Shown here: positions 35,665-47,933 of the stretch, piece by piece | Position numbering within the stretch: position 1 is the stretch's first letter | Layout: every line of letters starts with the position of its first letter | Assembly (NCBI GenBank): GCA_022592435.1 | Contig: JABYQS010000044.1 | Location: forward strand, 176,059-240,058 | From: Cerioporus squamosus | Lineage: Eukaryota; Basidiomycota; Agaricomycetes; Polyporales; Polyporaceae | DNA length: 64,000 bases | Direction of reading: 5' to 3' | Program-made: the position numbers and the translations under genes | Notes under the pieces: model-generated | What the model was told of the DNA's origin: nothing | What the model saw: the letters and a program-made list of their open reading frames with translations, nothing else | The model's database searches: none

Positions 35665-36682
35665 ATGGCTAATCTACACTACAACGGACCGTGGGCTCTC
35701 GGTTGCCCCAGCATCTCAACATCAACTACAGATAAGTGAGTACCCGCATCTATCGGCTCCCTGAACATACATTGCTGTCTTGTCTTGGCCTGGTCTCCAT
35801 GGATACTGTGACATATCCTGGGTGGACCTCATCTCTGCTCGCGCTCATTTACCCCGTCTGGCTTGATGCGACAGATCACACAACCACACCGACCCATACC
35901 ATTACGGCAGCGGCGTCGGTCCGAGCATCTGGGGTCAAACCATGCGGTAAGTGACACGCCGACAATGCAGTTTGGTGCCCGTTCCTGACTACGGCCACAG
36001 GAATCCAGGGTCCTGGCATCCTGGCAGCGAAACTGGGACTGGTCTGCGTCCCTGGGTGGCTACTGGAGACGTCTGGGACCATGCTGGATGGGCTGGTAAT
36101 CACCTTCCAGACTACTCAGAAGTGACGCCGCATTCTTACATCTCATCCTCGACCGACACTTTCGTGACAGCTGACGCATCCCTCTCCGGCATGTGCTACG
36201 GGCCGACCCCGCCACCCGATTTGTCGTCCTCGGACTCTGTGCTGCACCTCTATCGGCAGGTGGGCGCTCCGGAACCTATCACCGCAGGACCAGACGGAGA
36301 AGCTCAAGCCGGCTTATGCTGTCTCTGGGGCGGTCGATGCGGGGCGCTCCTAGCGAACGCAACGGTCCAAGAGATCCGCGCCCATCTGCGGGAGGCACAC
36401 GGAGTGCCGGGAAGGGACCGGACGGCACGCATCCCATGCCTCTGGGATGGCCGCTGCTCCCGGTCATCAGACTTCATCCTCCCGGGTGGCATGGGGAAAC
36501 ACGTAGCGACTTGCCATTTCAAGATTATGCGCAGGTCGTGTGCTTCCTGCGGACAGGCATTCTGCCGCCAGGACTCGCTCGTTCGCCACGAGTACCTCTA
36601 CTGTCCAAAATTGCGCGGAGACAAGCGCAGGAAGAAGCAGCCCGCCGCTCGGCGGAGACGAGCGATGCGGCCGACTAGGTGA
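35665..36682 (+). CDS. Zinc-finger protein 1 with tandem CWCH2-type fingers
   Basis: The start at 35665 gives MANLHYNGPWALGCPSIST. Two introns lead to a Gly/Pro/Trp-rich N-terminal part (SHNHTDPYHYGSGVGPSIWG), and the rest is one exon. Three zinc-binding units near the C-terminus: CLWGGRCGALL ... IRAHLREAH, CLWDGRCSRSSDF ... GKHVATCH, and CASCGQAFCRQDSLVRHEYL followed by YC. The first two have a Trp between the two Cys, like the tandem CWCH2 fingers of GLI/ZIC and PacC. The third is C-x2-C-x12-H-x4-C. A strongly basic tail (KLRGDKRRKKQPAARRRR) could be a nuclear localisation signal. Probably a DNA-binding regulator. Related to the genes at 40202 and 44720. Confidence 0.8.
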
Positions 36683-39600
36683 GTTGTGCAGATCTTCTTT
36701 GTTGCTGTCAGGGTGTCCGGAAGTTCACGTTCAACAAGCTGACGGCATCGCGGGATCACAGCGCTTGGCTACCGACTTGGACCTGTTCCAAGTGCGCGCC
36801 GAGCCAACATGGCCCGATTTTTTCGTCCTCTTCAACACCTTCGTTGTGTCATCCAGTGTGGCGAGCCGGCTCGCATATTGCACCGATGGGCCAGCGCCAC
36901 CCAACCTAGACCTAGTCGCACGATACCGTAGAGTCGAGTAGTCCCCTACCCATATGTACAGTAGTAGTTCCCCACGTCTTCCTGTATCATAGATTCGGCA
37001 TGATATCCTGCGCCCTTACTTTGTAATTCAGTGTTCCAAATGGGACTGCCGTGAGTACGCACGGAAATAGCTTCTCGAACTACGAAAACACTGCACGGCG
37101 ATCTCGGACGGCCCAATGCACTCGATGAACAGATGGGCAAACATTGTTGAAGGAAGGTTAGGTTCGACGAGATACCCGACGGCGATGTCCTGCTCCTATC
37201 TCCTGAGTCCCTTTGGGCATCGTTGTTCGCGAACATAGCCTTTGAACCTCAGTTCCCGTCAGCATAGCTGGACCCACAAACCACCCATGTCGGCGTCTTG
37301 GATCATATGAGTGATCGAAAGCAATCGGCGCGACGGATCTGTTTCGCTGTGCCGCTCTGACGTTCTTGAGTTTGATGGGATATAGCCACCACGCCGGCGG
37401 CGTTGAATAGGTGAAGCGACGTCTCATGGGTATGCGCGCTTCGTTCTGCGAGTGAGTAAGCGAAGAGACTTGCGATGTTGCCGCAGATGCTCGGGCAGCG
37501 CAGCGACGCATGCTTCGCGCACGCCTGGACCCTGGTGTCGCGACTTGTACACCGACACCCCAACCGGTAGGATCGGGTATTACGGTGTGAAGAACGGCTT
37601 GTCGTCCCGAAGCACCCTCGCACGATGTGATGCAGGGCGCAGCCTGAAGTAACCTCGAAAGACAATTGCGGCCATGGATTCGGCCTGTGCAGCACAGCGT
37701 TAGTGGGGTGTCGTAAGCCTCGAGCGTCGAGATACTGCTGTGCCCACAGCAGAATACAGATGCCGAGCTCTGAGGATACGAAGACATCGCATCGATTCTC
37801 GATACCTGATTTGGGGATGCCATCCAACCTTGCAGCTTACACGTGGCGTACCGGCGGTGCCCACCTACACCGAACGGGTAGTGTATTCGGATGGCGGATG
37901 ACCACTGCGCTGCAGGGGCGGAGCATCAGGCGTTCTCTTTGAGTGATCGGTGAGAGCATGATGGCGTATCCATGGATCACTGGTATTCGAGATCCAAGGG
38001 AGCCCTTCGATCCGCCTTCGTGTCGGACACCCGTCGGAGACATGGGCGGTAGCGGCGAAGTCGCTGGAGGACCGGAGCTCTCAGGGCTCAGATGCGCTTC
38101 TCTTCAATTCCACTATACTCAAATTAGGCAGTGATCGCTGCTTCAGTTCAGGTGAGGGCGAGAAGTTGACTCTTCTGCCGTGAATGGCTCGGGATGGAAC
38201 GCCTCGGATACTCTCTGCTGTGAAACTTCTTTCGATCCTCGGTTAGTGGGGTCCGATGCAGTACGATGGAGAGTCCCGCGAGACCTACCTAGTTGGTGCC
38301 ACTCACGATCACGAGTGGCGAATACGCAGGTATACACAGCCGCTACGACCTTAAGAGGGCGTTATGGTAGGAGGGCAGCGTCCTTGGGGCAGATGACCGG
38401 CTCCGAATCTGCATTTGGATGAACGGGTGCCACCAAAAGGTGCCACCCCGCAATCTTCTAACGCCTGCAAAGGCATTGAGGAGACTGCGTCCAGGGCCGG
38501 GCGTTATACGTGAGAGGGAGCGACAGGAGCATGGGCGTCCTGGCTGTCGTAACGTCCGAAGCGGCGGAACAAAGGAAGTGTCGTGATGTCACGAATAACC
38601 AATAAGCGATATTCCGGGAACAAGAACCAGACCCAGGGTACGAACCTTCAACGCGACCATGCTTCGCATGGACATTCAAACGTCCAGGGTGTTGGCAAAC
38701 TCATCACGTAGAACCCGAGGGGCGCGTAACACAGGCGCAAAGCCAGGAGCGTTCGCGATCTGTCGCCAACTAAGTTGTCTGGGCTCGGCACTGCTGGGCT
38801 GCAGTAGTTACGTGTGATGATCATGAGCGCGCTCTGCAAGAATGCGTTGTCGAGGCGCAGCGAGATGTCTATAGTTCCTGCAATTGTATTGATGGATGGA
38901 GAGCTGATGGCAAGTCACTGTCAGTCACTTCACACCGAAGATGGACGGAGGCGTATGTAACTTGTACGCTGCCTCGTCACCAGTTGCACGAAGCCCTTAC
39001 GCAATCACGAGGGAGTCATCGCAACATATGTTGTGCTTCGTTGGGACACGAAACAAAAACATACGTTCAACATACCAGACTGCTGGGCCATCCGAGGAGT
39101 CCGGGAGATGGGGTGTTAGGTAGTCGCAGCAGTCGCAGCGCGGGGCAAACGGCGAGAACCGCCCAAGTCGGAGTCAAGGGGCTGTGCCTTGCAAGCGGGA
39201 CAATCGCCGAACCAATCTGACCGTGGGCGCCGTTGACCCGGATCTACATGAACTTGTCCTTGTACTACCACTATCTCTACTGCCCCTACTCTCCTTTCTC
39301 TCTGGCTGCTCAGATCCATGCATGCTTGAGGCCTTGAGGCTTGATCCTTGCTTGCCAGTCTAAGGAGGGGCAGTTCAAACAGTGCTGGCTGTCTTGGTGC
39401 AGAATTCTAGTACTAATGGGGCGGGGCTATCGATAACGGGCTGTTGCGTGTTCTTCTGCGTTTCCCCTGTAGCTGTCCTTCCAAGGGTGCTTGTAAGCTT
39501 CATCTGCATGTGCTGGAGGGCTGTGGAACCGCCTTTTCGCATTGAGAGCGCACTTGCTACCGCAGCCGGGGACCTCGCGCCCGCGAACCCATGATTTCGC

Positions 39601-40201
39601 CCACTGTAATCATGATTTGGGGGCTTTCGTCGCCTGAGGCCTGAGTGTTGTCCTCCCGTTGTGAAGCTCGAACGTAACCGGCTGTGGGACCTCCGACTCC
39701 ATCTTCGCACGATCTGTTGCTCGCGCGCTGTTCTAACTGAGTCTACTGGGCCTTGCGAACGAATGGAACGCGGGGATGTCCCCTCGTCACGGTTCGGCGG
39801 TGCGATGTTCTCATCCCAGCATGGACATGCACATGCGTCGAGTCACGGAACTTTCCCCGTGGCACTGAGGGATTAGCGCTTTCGTAGTTGGCTCAGGGCT
39901 TCGTCCTAGTCGCCGAACAGGGCTCCGCGACTAGCCGACTCATCAAGGTGCCCAGACATGACGCTATGTAAGGCGGACATTCATCCGCAGACCTTGACTT
40001 CCACACTCGCACCCACCCCTCCTCTGCGTCCCTCTGTACCTCGGCACTGCTTGCCACCTCCACACCGCTGCAGTGCCCATCCGGACACACGGCTCGCAAC
40101 TCACTTCTCTTAAGATCTCGGCAAACCTCGCGGGCAAAGAAGCTTCTGCCTCTCTCCTCGGATTCCGACCAAGCCATCCAGCCATCCCCCCTCCTCGCGC
40201 C
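36683..40201. other. Gene-poor interval between zinc-finger genes 1 and 2
   Basis: About 3.5 kb with no gene I can support. Several long frames exist (for example on the minus strand about 37160-37830) but have no family motif or splice logic. The last 200 bp are C-rich leader sequence of zinc-finger gene 2. Confidence 0.5.
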
Positions 40202-41349
40202 ATGCAATCGCCCTCGGTTGTGCCATCTGCATCGCTCAACAACAACTGTTTCAACACCCCTTCGACCGGCCGTCAGGTGACCATGAACCCCCAATACGTG
40301 TACGCGCCGGGCTCGCTCGCAGTGTCGAACATGTCTGAACACATCCTTTGTCATCATCCAGCTCCCCCTCATATGCTCAGGGTGAATCGTAAGTATTAGA
40401 CGGATTGCTCTCGGCTTTCAGCTTTGCTGACCTCTTATTCACCTCATCAAAGTAGATATGCCCCCATTCCGTCAGTTAGTGCTCATCGCCCCTACCACGC
40501 AGGACAGTTCCAGAGCTATGGTAACACGTCGTGAGTGGCTTTTGAGTGGCATTACCGATCAGGATTGATTGACACGTTCTCGAAGCCCTTCGTCCGCGTA
40601 CAACACGCACAGTTCTCCCGATCGTCACGCTGGCTGGCAGTCCTCCTCTCCGTGAGTATTGAGCGTCGTCGTGTGTCGTCCATGTACTGAAGAGCATCCC
40701 TCCTTCCTCACTACTCAGAGACGACCTTCCTCGCTCTCAGGGCTACGCTTGTGGCGATCCCTCTTCCTACTCCCCCTCTGATGCTCAGCGTCAGCAAGGT
40801 CATGCACGCTCTGGCTACTATGCTCAGGGCGATCATACGTCCTACGGCTCTCGCAGGGCTCACTCCTCTGTTGCAAGCTCGGGTCTACCTGCAAATTCTC
40901 CTCGCTACCCCGTCTCGCCTATCCCTCCTGTTCCATACGCGAGCTACTCCTCCTTCACCGCTCCGCACAACAACCACGTAGCCTCCGCCCATGCTGCTCA
41001 GCCGACCGCTGCTGCTAGTGCACGCTGTGAGTGGGGCGACCGGCGCTGCGCCGTTCCTGTCGAAGACACCTCCCCCTCGGGTATCGCGCGCCACCTCAGG
41101 CAGTACCACGACGTCGCTGCCACCGACAACCGGAACCGCGGCGTGTGCATCTGGGGCGGCCGCTGCGGCAAGGACATGTTCCCCTCGAGCTTTGGGAAGC
41201 ACATCGCCGAGTGCCACCTGAGGAACATGACGAAACAATGTCCCCATTGCGGCGCGGACTTTGCGCGCGCCGACACCCTCTCTCGGCACATCAAGGCGTT
41301 CTGCCCGAACACTGTCAACCACGCTGGGCACACGTACTCCAGCACCTGA
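40202..41349 (+). CDS. Zinc-finger protein 2 with tandem CWCH2-type fingers
   Basis: The start at 40202 gives MQSPSVVPSASLNNNCFNTP. Three introns join YAPIPSVSAHRPYHAGQFQS and RSQGYACGDPSSYSPSDAQR into a Ser/Tyr/Gly-rich, probably disordered activation-type region. The fingers follow: CEWGDRRCAVPV ... RHLRQYHD, CIWGGRCGKDMF ... GKHIAECH, then CPHCGADFARADTLSRHIKA and FC. It ends shortly after, at HTYSST. The three-unit order, the Trp in the first two units and the terminal Cys in the third match proteins 1 and 3, so these are paralogues. Likely a nuclear transcription factor; target unknown. The first donor site is inferred from frame and similarity. Confidence 0.8.
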
Positions 41350-42869
41350 GGGCTCTCGCTGGGGCTCGCCTGAGGTCCGGCCGGTGGTGGCTGAGGGGTC
41401 GCTCTCGCAAGGCTGCCTTGGTTCTCACTGTGCGTCTTGTGCGGCTCGATGGTATGGGTGTAGGGGACTCACCGTTGTATTTAGGCTCCTTCTTGTCTGA
41501 GTGGCTCGGTGGTGGTATGCTCTCGTATCTTGTCCGCTACTCTACTCGCTTCGTACATGCTACCCTCGGAAGGTTTCTCAGGCTGCCTCGTCGAGGTATT
41601 TATGGGTACATCTAGGTCGAAAATCAGGCCGCGGGGCCGGGATGGTCGGTGACTAGTCGCCGCCTTCCGGGCTCATCGTGGACGTTATGTACGTGCAGGT
41701 TCCGGACGCTGGTTCTACAATACAGGCCTGGCGTGGGGGGCATTGCACGAGGATCTATCTGCTGGCAGTATTTCTCTCCATACCTACCGAGCAACAGATC
41801 TCATTGTATACAATACAATACCGTGAAATTGAACAAAATTTCGGTGATATGAGGTAGTACCTTGAAAGCTCGAACTCTGGGAAGTGACATAGATTCGACG
41901 GGTGGAACTGCGACGATAGTTCTGTTCCTCGGGGGTCGGGAGTGAGGATGCAGGATCCCCGACTTTCGGACTTCCTCTCTGTCGACATGGTGTCACCATG
42001 ACCAAAGATAGTCCAGGGCAAGCCTATCACCTCGGCATGGTCGTGAGGGTCCTCCGCGTGCTCTGTGCGGCTCGAGCGGGATTACTTGTCAAGCCCTGAC
42101 TCTCCAACATTTGGCCCGCGTCGCGCATCGGCGTTCTCTAGCGTTGCGCACTGCACTGCCATGAGATGCCCTACCGAAGTGAGGTCAGGGGGTGAACTGC
42201 GCCGCTGATCATTTGAATCGTCCCAGGCGTCGTCGTGCCGGAAAATGGTCGACCGGAGGGTTCGTGCAACCACATCACAAAGTTACTTAACGTTAACGAA
42301 GTTGTTGTGATCCCCAGACGCCTATGAGCGCCTGCTGATGGTTCCCACGCCACCCCCAGTCACGGCGGCTGTGAGGGCCAGGGCGAGTTGATTTGAACCA
42401 CCACTGCCAGCTCAGCCTTGCTAAAAATGCAGCCTGCCGGAGCTCTGCGACCTCGTTACGTTTGTTCGCTGTATGGGCTTCAGAGACAGAAAGATTGGAT
42501 ACTGGCACCCGCGGCAATCCAGGGCAAGTACGTTCAATGGTTCTCAGTTTTGCGCCGCGTCTCTTACTCTCGAGTTATACATAGACCGGACCTGGATGGA
42601 CGCACATGCAGCCACGAGCGTCGATGTGTCGCACCGATGAGAGACTGATTATCACTGACTTGCAAGCAGGCAATGCTCCTGCCGTACTCTTCGGGGCGTT
42701 GGCGAGCGCAGCAGCAGGCACAGGTGTGGTTATGAGTGGCGCCACATACATGCCTTTCATCGTCAATGCAGGTACAGATACAGCCCCGATTGAGTTGCAA
42801 AGGTACGAAAGTCTTCATTCCGTTACCGATGAGGTATCCGATATCCTGTATCTGACGTCCACTAGATCG
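41350..42869. other. Intergenic region after zinc-finger gene 2
   Basis: No gene recognised in about 1.5 kb. Open frames are short and carry no family motif. Confidence 0.45.
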
Positions 42870-43330
42870 TACGCGTGTCATGCCAGAAACCCACGACGTC
42901 AGGTCCTGAACCAGCCAACATCATCGCACAGTGGGGCGTGCGATGCGGTGCATTCATTCTATGCTTCCTCTCTGGGTCTCCCAGCGATCCACATCAAAGC
43001 TAGCCCAATGCCGCCAGCAGCATGGTTGACCTGTTCGTCAAATATCCGTCAAGGCCCTCCAACCCACGTACGGTCAAACTCTACTCCCCTTGTACTAGCA
43101 GTTTTGTACGTGGATCACTCGTAGCTCGCCGATATCTCGAAATTTGCCTCTACGCGTCCACATCTGTCCATTTTGCGGCAGTATGCGAGGTAAGGGTCCG
43201 ATAGTCACGTCGCATACTGGGGCGCTAATGCTGACCTATCGGCAGCAGAGGTATCCGTCAGTCTCGCCTGTTGGCCGTCGCTGAGGCACGACGACCGTAC
43301 TTCTAACGCTGTCTATCCTGCCATCGGTTT
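42870..43330 (+). pseudogene. Possible decayed zinc-finger paralogue
   Basis: Between zinc-finger genes 2 and 3 a stretch reads QWGVRCGAFI at about 42930, resembling WGGRCGALL of protein 1. About 240 bp later ICPFCGSMR precedes a GTAAGG donor, resembling the third finger CPHCG or CPWC of the paralogues. The region between them is interrupted by stops. It looks like a degraded or truncated family member; similarity is short and could be chance. Confidence 0.3.
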
Positions 43331-43752
43331 CATGTGCACATAAAGCGTCGCGCTCAGTGCCGACCATGTGCGCAAACCACTGATCGGCAAGGTTATCCGA
43401 TGTCAAGATATGAACTCATGTTTTCGGGAAGGTATGTTCGTCGGTTGACATCCTGCGAGTTGATCTGACTAAAGTCTATCCTCGCACGACGTGCACGCTT
43501 GATCTTGGACGCCATCTACTCCGATCGCGGCATCGGGCGTAGCCTCATCGTTCGCGCACTTATTGTTCGAACGCTGACAGCTGCAGGTTGTTTCAGCGTT
43601 GTAAAAAGCTTTGTTGCCTCCTTCAATAGGGCGTAGGGCAACATGCGCGTATGGTACGAACATCTGCTCCAAATCCATCCTTCCAATCTTCCATTGAGCG
43701 CAGCCAGCTGCTCCTGCGACGCAATATCACAAGTCCGCAGCACAGGGTTTAC

Positions 43753-43785
43753 GCGCTGAGGGTATCGATGCGATACCTTCAGCGC
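43753..43785. repeat. 33-bp near-perfect inverted repeat (hairpin)
   Basis: Arms GCGCTGAGGGTATCG and CGATACCTTCAGCGC are complementary at 14 of 15 positions around a 3-nt spacer (ATG). One more flanking C-G pair extends the stem to 16. It lies just before the F-box-like remnant. Confidence 0.85.
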
Positions 43786-43869
43786 GGCCGAACGATGAAA
43801 AGAACGTGTTACGCAGATCGTGGGTACATATTCCACAGTTCGTCATCGATGCATAACGAGCGCTGTCTT

Positions 43870-44334
43870 GTGCTTCGCTTCGGCTCGACGGTCTGCACAC
43901 CGTAGAAGTCCTGCTCTTAGACGACATTGACATGGAAGCGATAACCGTGTGTTTCGATTACCCCTTCCATGTTCACTTCGTTCAAGGACCGGATTGCCGA
44001 CGCCAAGGTCGGGCGCGCTCATTCTCGAGCTGCTGCATCATATCTCAGACACATCGCTCGTACGGCGGCTTGTATTCACTGTAGAGGTATGCCTTGTTGA
44101 TAAGGATCTAAAGGCTATGGTGTGGACAGTTGTATGAATGCAGCGCGTGTGGCATTCGCGAATGAGCGTCTCCATCCTGTGAATATCCGGATAGGCGTCA
44201 AACCCAACGTCGGAATCGGGCGGGGTTCGGGCACCTCGCGAGGCAGTGTGCAGATATCCAGCTACTCCGTCAACGAGTCTGCATACTCCTCGACTCTTCT
44301 CCGGATACTCAGGCCTCTGAGTATGTGCGAATAG
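43870..44334 (+). pseudogene. Possible F-box/LRR-type gene remnant
   Basis: Several coding-like pieces in different frames: SLRLDGLHTVEVLLLDDIDM, then ALILELLHHISDTSLVRRLV and FTVEVCLVDKDLKAMVW, then CMNAARVAFANERLHPVNIR, ending SMCE. The style (Leu-rich, then DKDL...W, then an Ile/Val strand) is like the C-terminal parts of basidiomycete F-box proteins. The pieces need at least one frame change near 44125 and no clean intron supplies it. The assignment is tentative. Confidence 0.3.
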
Positions 44335-44719
44335 CGTTTGTCTAGTCCAGATTGGCGGACAATACAGAATGAGCATCAGGACCAGGGCCATGCCTCCTCA
44401 GCTTGGCTCCCCGCTGACCTCAGAGGTCGTGATTCGACCTTATACAGACAGAACAGCTGATCTTCTCCACCTGCTGGCTGCTTGCAAGGTCACGGATATG
44501 CATGTTCCTTCTCACTGCCCCCGCTTGTGTCAGGAACTATGAACTCTGTCCGCTTCCTTGCCGAATACGACACTGCATGATGCATCCCGGTTCAAAGTAT
44601 GGCGATGCGACGGCGACCGCGCACGGTCTGGTTATAAGGGAGCCATTGATTGCGACGGCAGGGTACCGTCTGACCTTGCCTCACTTCTGTTGTTCGTCCC
44701 TCGTCCTCAACTGAGCCTC

Positions 44720-45598
44720 ATGCCACGTATCTCATACGCTTGTCCGCGCGATCGGAGCTTTCAGACCCATCCCTACTCATGGCCCTCAAATCGTTCATGT
44801 GGACAGGCATCGAACCCCCCGCTTCGTGACCACCATACCCCCAACCACCCTGTCACCCATCCGCTCTATACCTCCGATACGACACCGGGGGAGACCTCGA
44901 ACGAATGGACCCCTGAACCAACGCCCTTTACATGCGGTCTCCAGGAGGATGCAGCACCCCCAGCCGGGCCGTATTGGTATGGAAGTCTGTCTCGGTGAGT
45001 ATATACGTCTCCTACATACCGTCTGTGAGACCATGCTAACGGCCCCACCTCACGTTCACCCACCCACGACAACATATACCCCTTCCTCGATAGCTCCTCC
45101 ATAGCCATAGCCAACAACACAGGCTTTGCCGACCTCTTCGCATCCTTCGTCCCCCCTTCCCCATATCCCACTGCGACATACATGGCAAACTTCCCCTCGC
45201 CCGCCATGCATGACATTCCCGACGAATATTGGGAAACAATGACCCCACACTACCCTTCCTGCACTGCCGACACAAGTCTCGTCGGCAGTGTCAATAGGAT
45301 GCGCTGTCAGTGGGATACCTGCGAGGTCATCCTCGACGACATATCCCACGGCGGTCTCCGCCGCCACTTCCGCGACCACCACCACGCCCCACGTGGAGAG
45401 CGCATGCGCTGCAAATGGGGTAGCTGCTGCCGCAGCGAGGAGATGCTCTTTGAGAACATCCCCAAGCATATCGCTGAATGCCACCTCAAGAGCATGGCAC
45501 AACGGTGTCCATGGTGTTACGGAACCTTCGCTCGCAAGGATTCTCTCAAGCGCCACCAGAACGCAGGCTGCCCAGCGGTTGGACAGCAACCTCAGTGA
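44720..45598 (+). CDS. Zinc-finger protein 3 with tandem CWCH2-type fingers
   Basis: The proposed start at 44720 gives MPRISYACPRDRSFQTHPYS. One intron near 44997-45091 joins two exons. The N-terminal half is Pro/Thr/Ser-rich without recognised domains. The fingers are CQWDTCEVILDD ... GLRRHFRDHHH, CKWGSCCRSEEMLF ... IPKHIAECH, and CPWCYGTFARKDSLKRHQNA followed by GC. As in proteins 1 and 2 the first two units carry Trp after the first Cys, and the last is C-x2-C-x12-H-x4-C. It ends PAVGQQPQ. Probably a nuclear DNA-binding protein. An in-frame open stretch extends upstream of 44720, so the start is the least certain part. Confidence 0.75.
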
Positions 45599-46025
45599 AG
45601 GATTGTCTAGATGGTGAGATGCTCCTTCCTTGCCGTCTCGTGCGGACATCAACGCTAACGCCGCGTTCCCGCCAGCCTTCGCACAACGCACTCGAGAGGA
45701 CGGATATACGCGATGCCCGCACTCGAAGGCTGCGCCGGAGACCATAACATCGCGGAGCAGTGTATTGATGAAGAGGCAGGTGAACGTAGGATCGATCAGG
45801 CTGACGCACAGAGACTTTCTGGTATAGCTAGCGAACATGACCGGACTTGATTGGATTTGGAGTACTACAAACAGTCGCGTGGCAATACCGCTTGTGCCTC
45901 ACCTCACTTTACGAGAGCGGCGCCTGCGTGAGACAGCGCGCAAAACGCTTCCCCCATCGCGCTGCCGGACGACATGCGGACTGCGTTCAACGGAAGATAT
46001 TGTCGGCCAATCGTATGCAATGCTT

Positions 46026-47933
46026 TTACGTCTGGTTGGCTCTGCCGCCCTCTATCGGCACCCGGAACATGGCGTATGGTTTCGTACGCAGGTCCGTCCT
46101 ATCGCCCTACATGAGCGGCTGCATGAGGAGAAAACGAGGAACCCTTGAACCTACCCGTTCTGATAGTCCGGACTGAGCCAGAGTCTGGTAGACGTTTCGG
46201 GGTGAGCATGCATGCCAGATTCGAAGCAACATGAACGTACTGATTGGCTGTGAAGTAGAGGAAGTTGCCGCCAGATTTAAGCGACACGACGGAGAGCGTG
46301 TCCGGCCACTGAGACATCAAACGCTTCATCCAATATCATCCCCGACGCAAATACAAGCAGCTTACCTGAATGGCAGGATCACGGATGAAGGGCTCTATCA
46401 TCCCACTTTTGGGTTGAACCGGTTGATGGCGTTATGCTCTGCGCAATACGATCAGTGGTCTTCCCAGATGCGGAAGAATTCTGCCATACCTGGAGCTGAG
46501 AGGTAGATGAAACCCTGATCATCCGTCTCGAGGCCATCGGCGTGACTTCCCGTATCCCCCATGCTCTGCACGGCCTGCTGGGCGAGCACGGCGGCCCCCG
46601 GGCTCGTCGAGGACGGCTGGACCTTCAAGACCGAGGTGGGCACCCGCCAGAGCCGGCGTCCAGCCAATGGCGCATAGTACAGGAACTCGCCGTCTGCAAT
46701 GCGTTACTCCTCCACATCAACAGTAGAATTTGCCTGCTGTTACTCACCATCCGAGAGAGCAATGGCGTCGACCGCGAACTGTTTATGGTAGGTCAGCATG
46801 TGCCGGTATCATCCATGCAATTCAGACATACACGATTGAAGAATGTGATGGCGTTCGGAGGCGTAGGCGGGTGGAGATACGTTGGGACTGGACATCCTGT
46901 GTGAGCATCGCTCGACAATCCTCGCTGCAAGTGGCCACTGACTTCCGTTGTGGAAAGGTATGAAACCGGCTTGGGGTGAGACGGAAGGGTGGCCGTCCAG
47001 GTGTCGCCATGACTCGCCAGTCTTCAAGTTCACGACGACGATACCAGGACGTTGCATCGAGCTGTCGGATATGTAGGCAAACCCGTCTCCTCGCAGGTCA
47101 AAGCGGACGTCGTTCAGTGAGGAGTCAGCTGCCACCACGGAGTCTGGGAATGTTATCGTGGCAATGGTCGTGCCGTTTAGGTCGTAGCCGACAAGCTTGG
47201 GGCCCCCAGGAGTTGCAGCGAGTAGCATGGCCCCATTGATGCGTGGCCGACCAGTATCCAGAGCCCAGACGCGGTCCTGGCCGTCAACTACAACGGATTG
47301 CACGAAGAGCAGCTTATCCGTAGCGATACTGAACGTAGGATTTGACTGGTTGGCGAAGGATGGAGGAGTGTTCGCGTCCTCGCTGTAACATGGGATTGTC
47401 AGCCGCCGAGTTGCATTCAAGACACAAATGAGAGAAAGCCCGACCTTGGGAACGGGGCTTCAGTAGTGCTACTGTTCAGCTTCGCCAAGGTGAAGGTCTC
47501 GTTTCCCCGAGGGAAGCAAGTGAAAATACTACCATCACTGCTGACAGCGACTCCCTACAATGAGCCAGTGAGCAGAACGTCCAGTTCCGTTTCCGCACCG
47601 TCCGACTTACCGTAGGCCAGAAGTTGAAGTATGCATGGACAAGCTCGATGGGGGGTCCAAATCGACCGGTGTCAAAGTGAATCTGTGCTTGCGAGAGAGC
47701 GGGATCGTTATTGGTCTCGTTGAATGGTAGAGGGGCTATGCTGTCTGCGATGGTCTGGTTCGGTGGAGGAGTCAAGGGTGGAGGATACTCCGGGAACTAC
47801 ATAGCGGGGATGTTGTCAGTGCGCAAGCATCGCAATGGTAAGAGTCACTCACACTGAACACATTCGAACTATTCTGAGCTGCTACAGTCACAGCGACTGT
47901 AATGAGCGAGAGGAAGGCCAGAAAGGAGCGCAT
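46026..47933 (-). CDS. Secreted major royal jelly/yellow-like protein
   Basis: The start at 47933 encodes a signal peptide (MRSFLAFLSLITVAVTVAAQ) with a hydrophobic core and an Ala-Gln cleavage-like end. The body shows the six-bladed propeller family of royal jelly and yellow proteins: FGPPIELVHAYFNFWPTGVA, VDGQDRVWALDTGRPRING, SSLNDVRFDLRGDGFAYISD, VVNLKTGESWRHLDGHPS and DGEFLYYAPLAGRRLWRVP. A stop-like TAG after SPDYQNG is probably skipped by an intron. The last exon then adds RTKPYAMFRVPIEGGRANQT, a typical family ending, with the stop at 46026-46028. Expected to be extracellular. The role in fungi is unknown; other members bind small ligands or act near melanin or amine metabolism. Confidence 0.85.

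Noticed and set aside
37158..37827. Minus-strand frames of 170-220 codons
   Set aside because: Two overlapping frames with random composition, no splice logic and no family motif.
36683..40201. Possible transposon in the gene-poor interval
   Set aside because: No transposase or reverse-transcriptase motif, terminal repeat or target-site duplication seen.
42606..43124. 172-codon plus-strand frame
   Set aside because: Overlaps the zinc-finger remnant in a different frame; composition looks non-coding.
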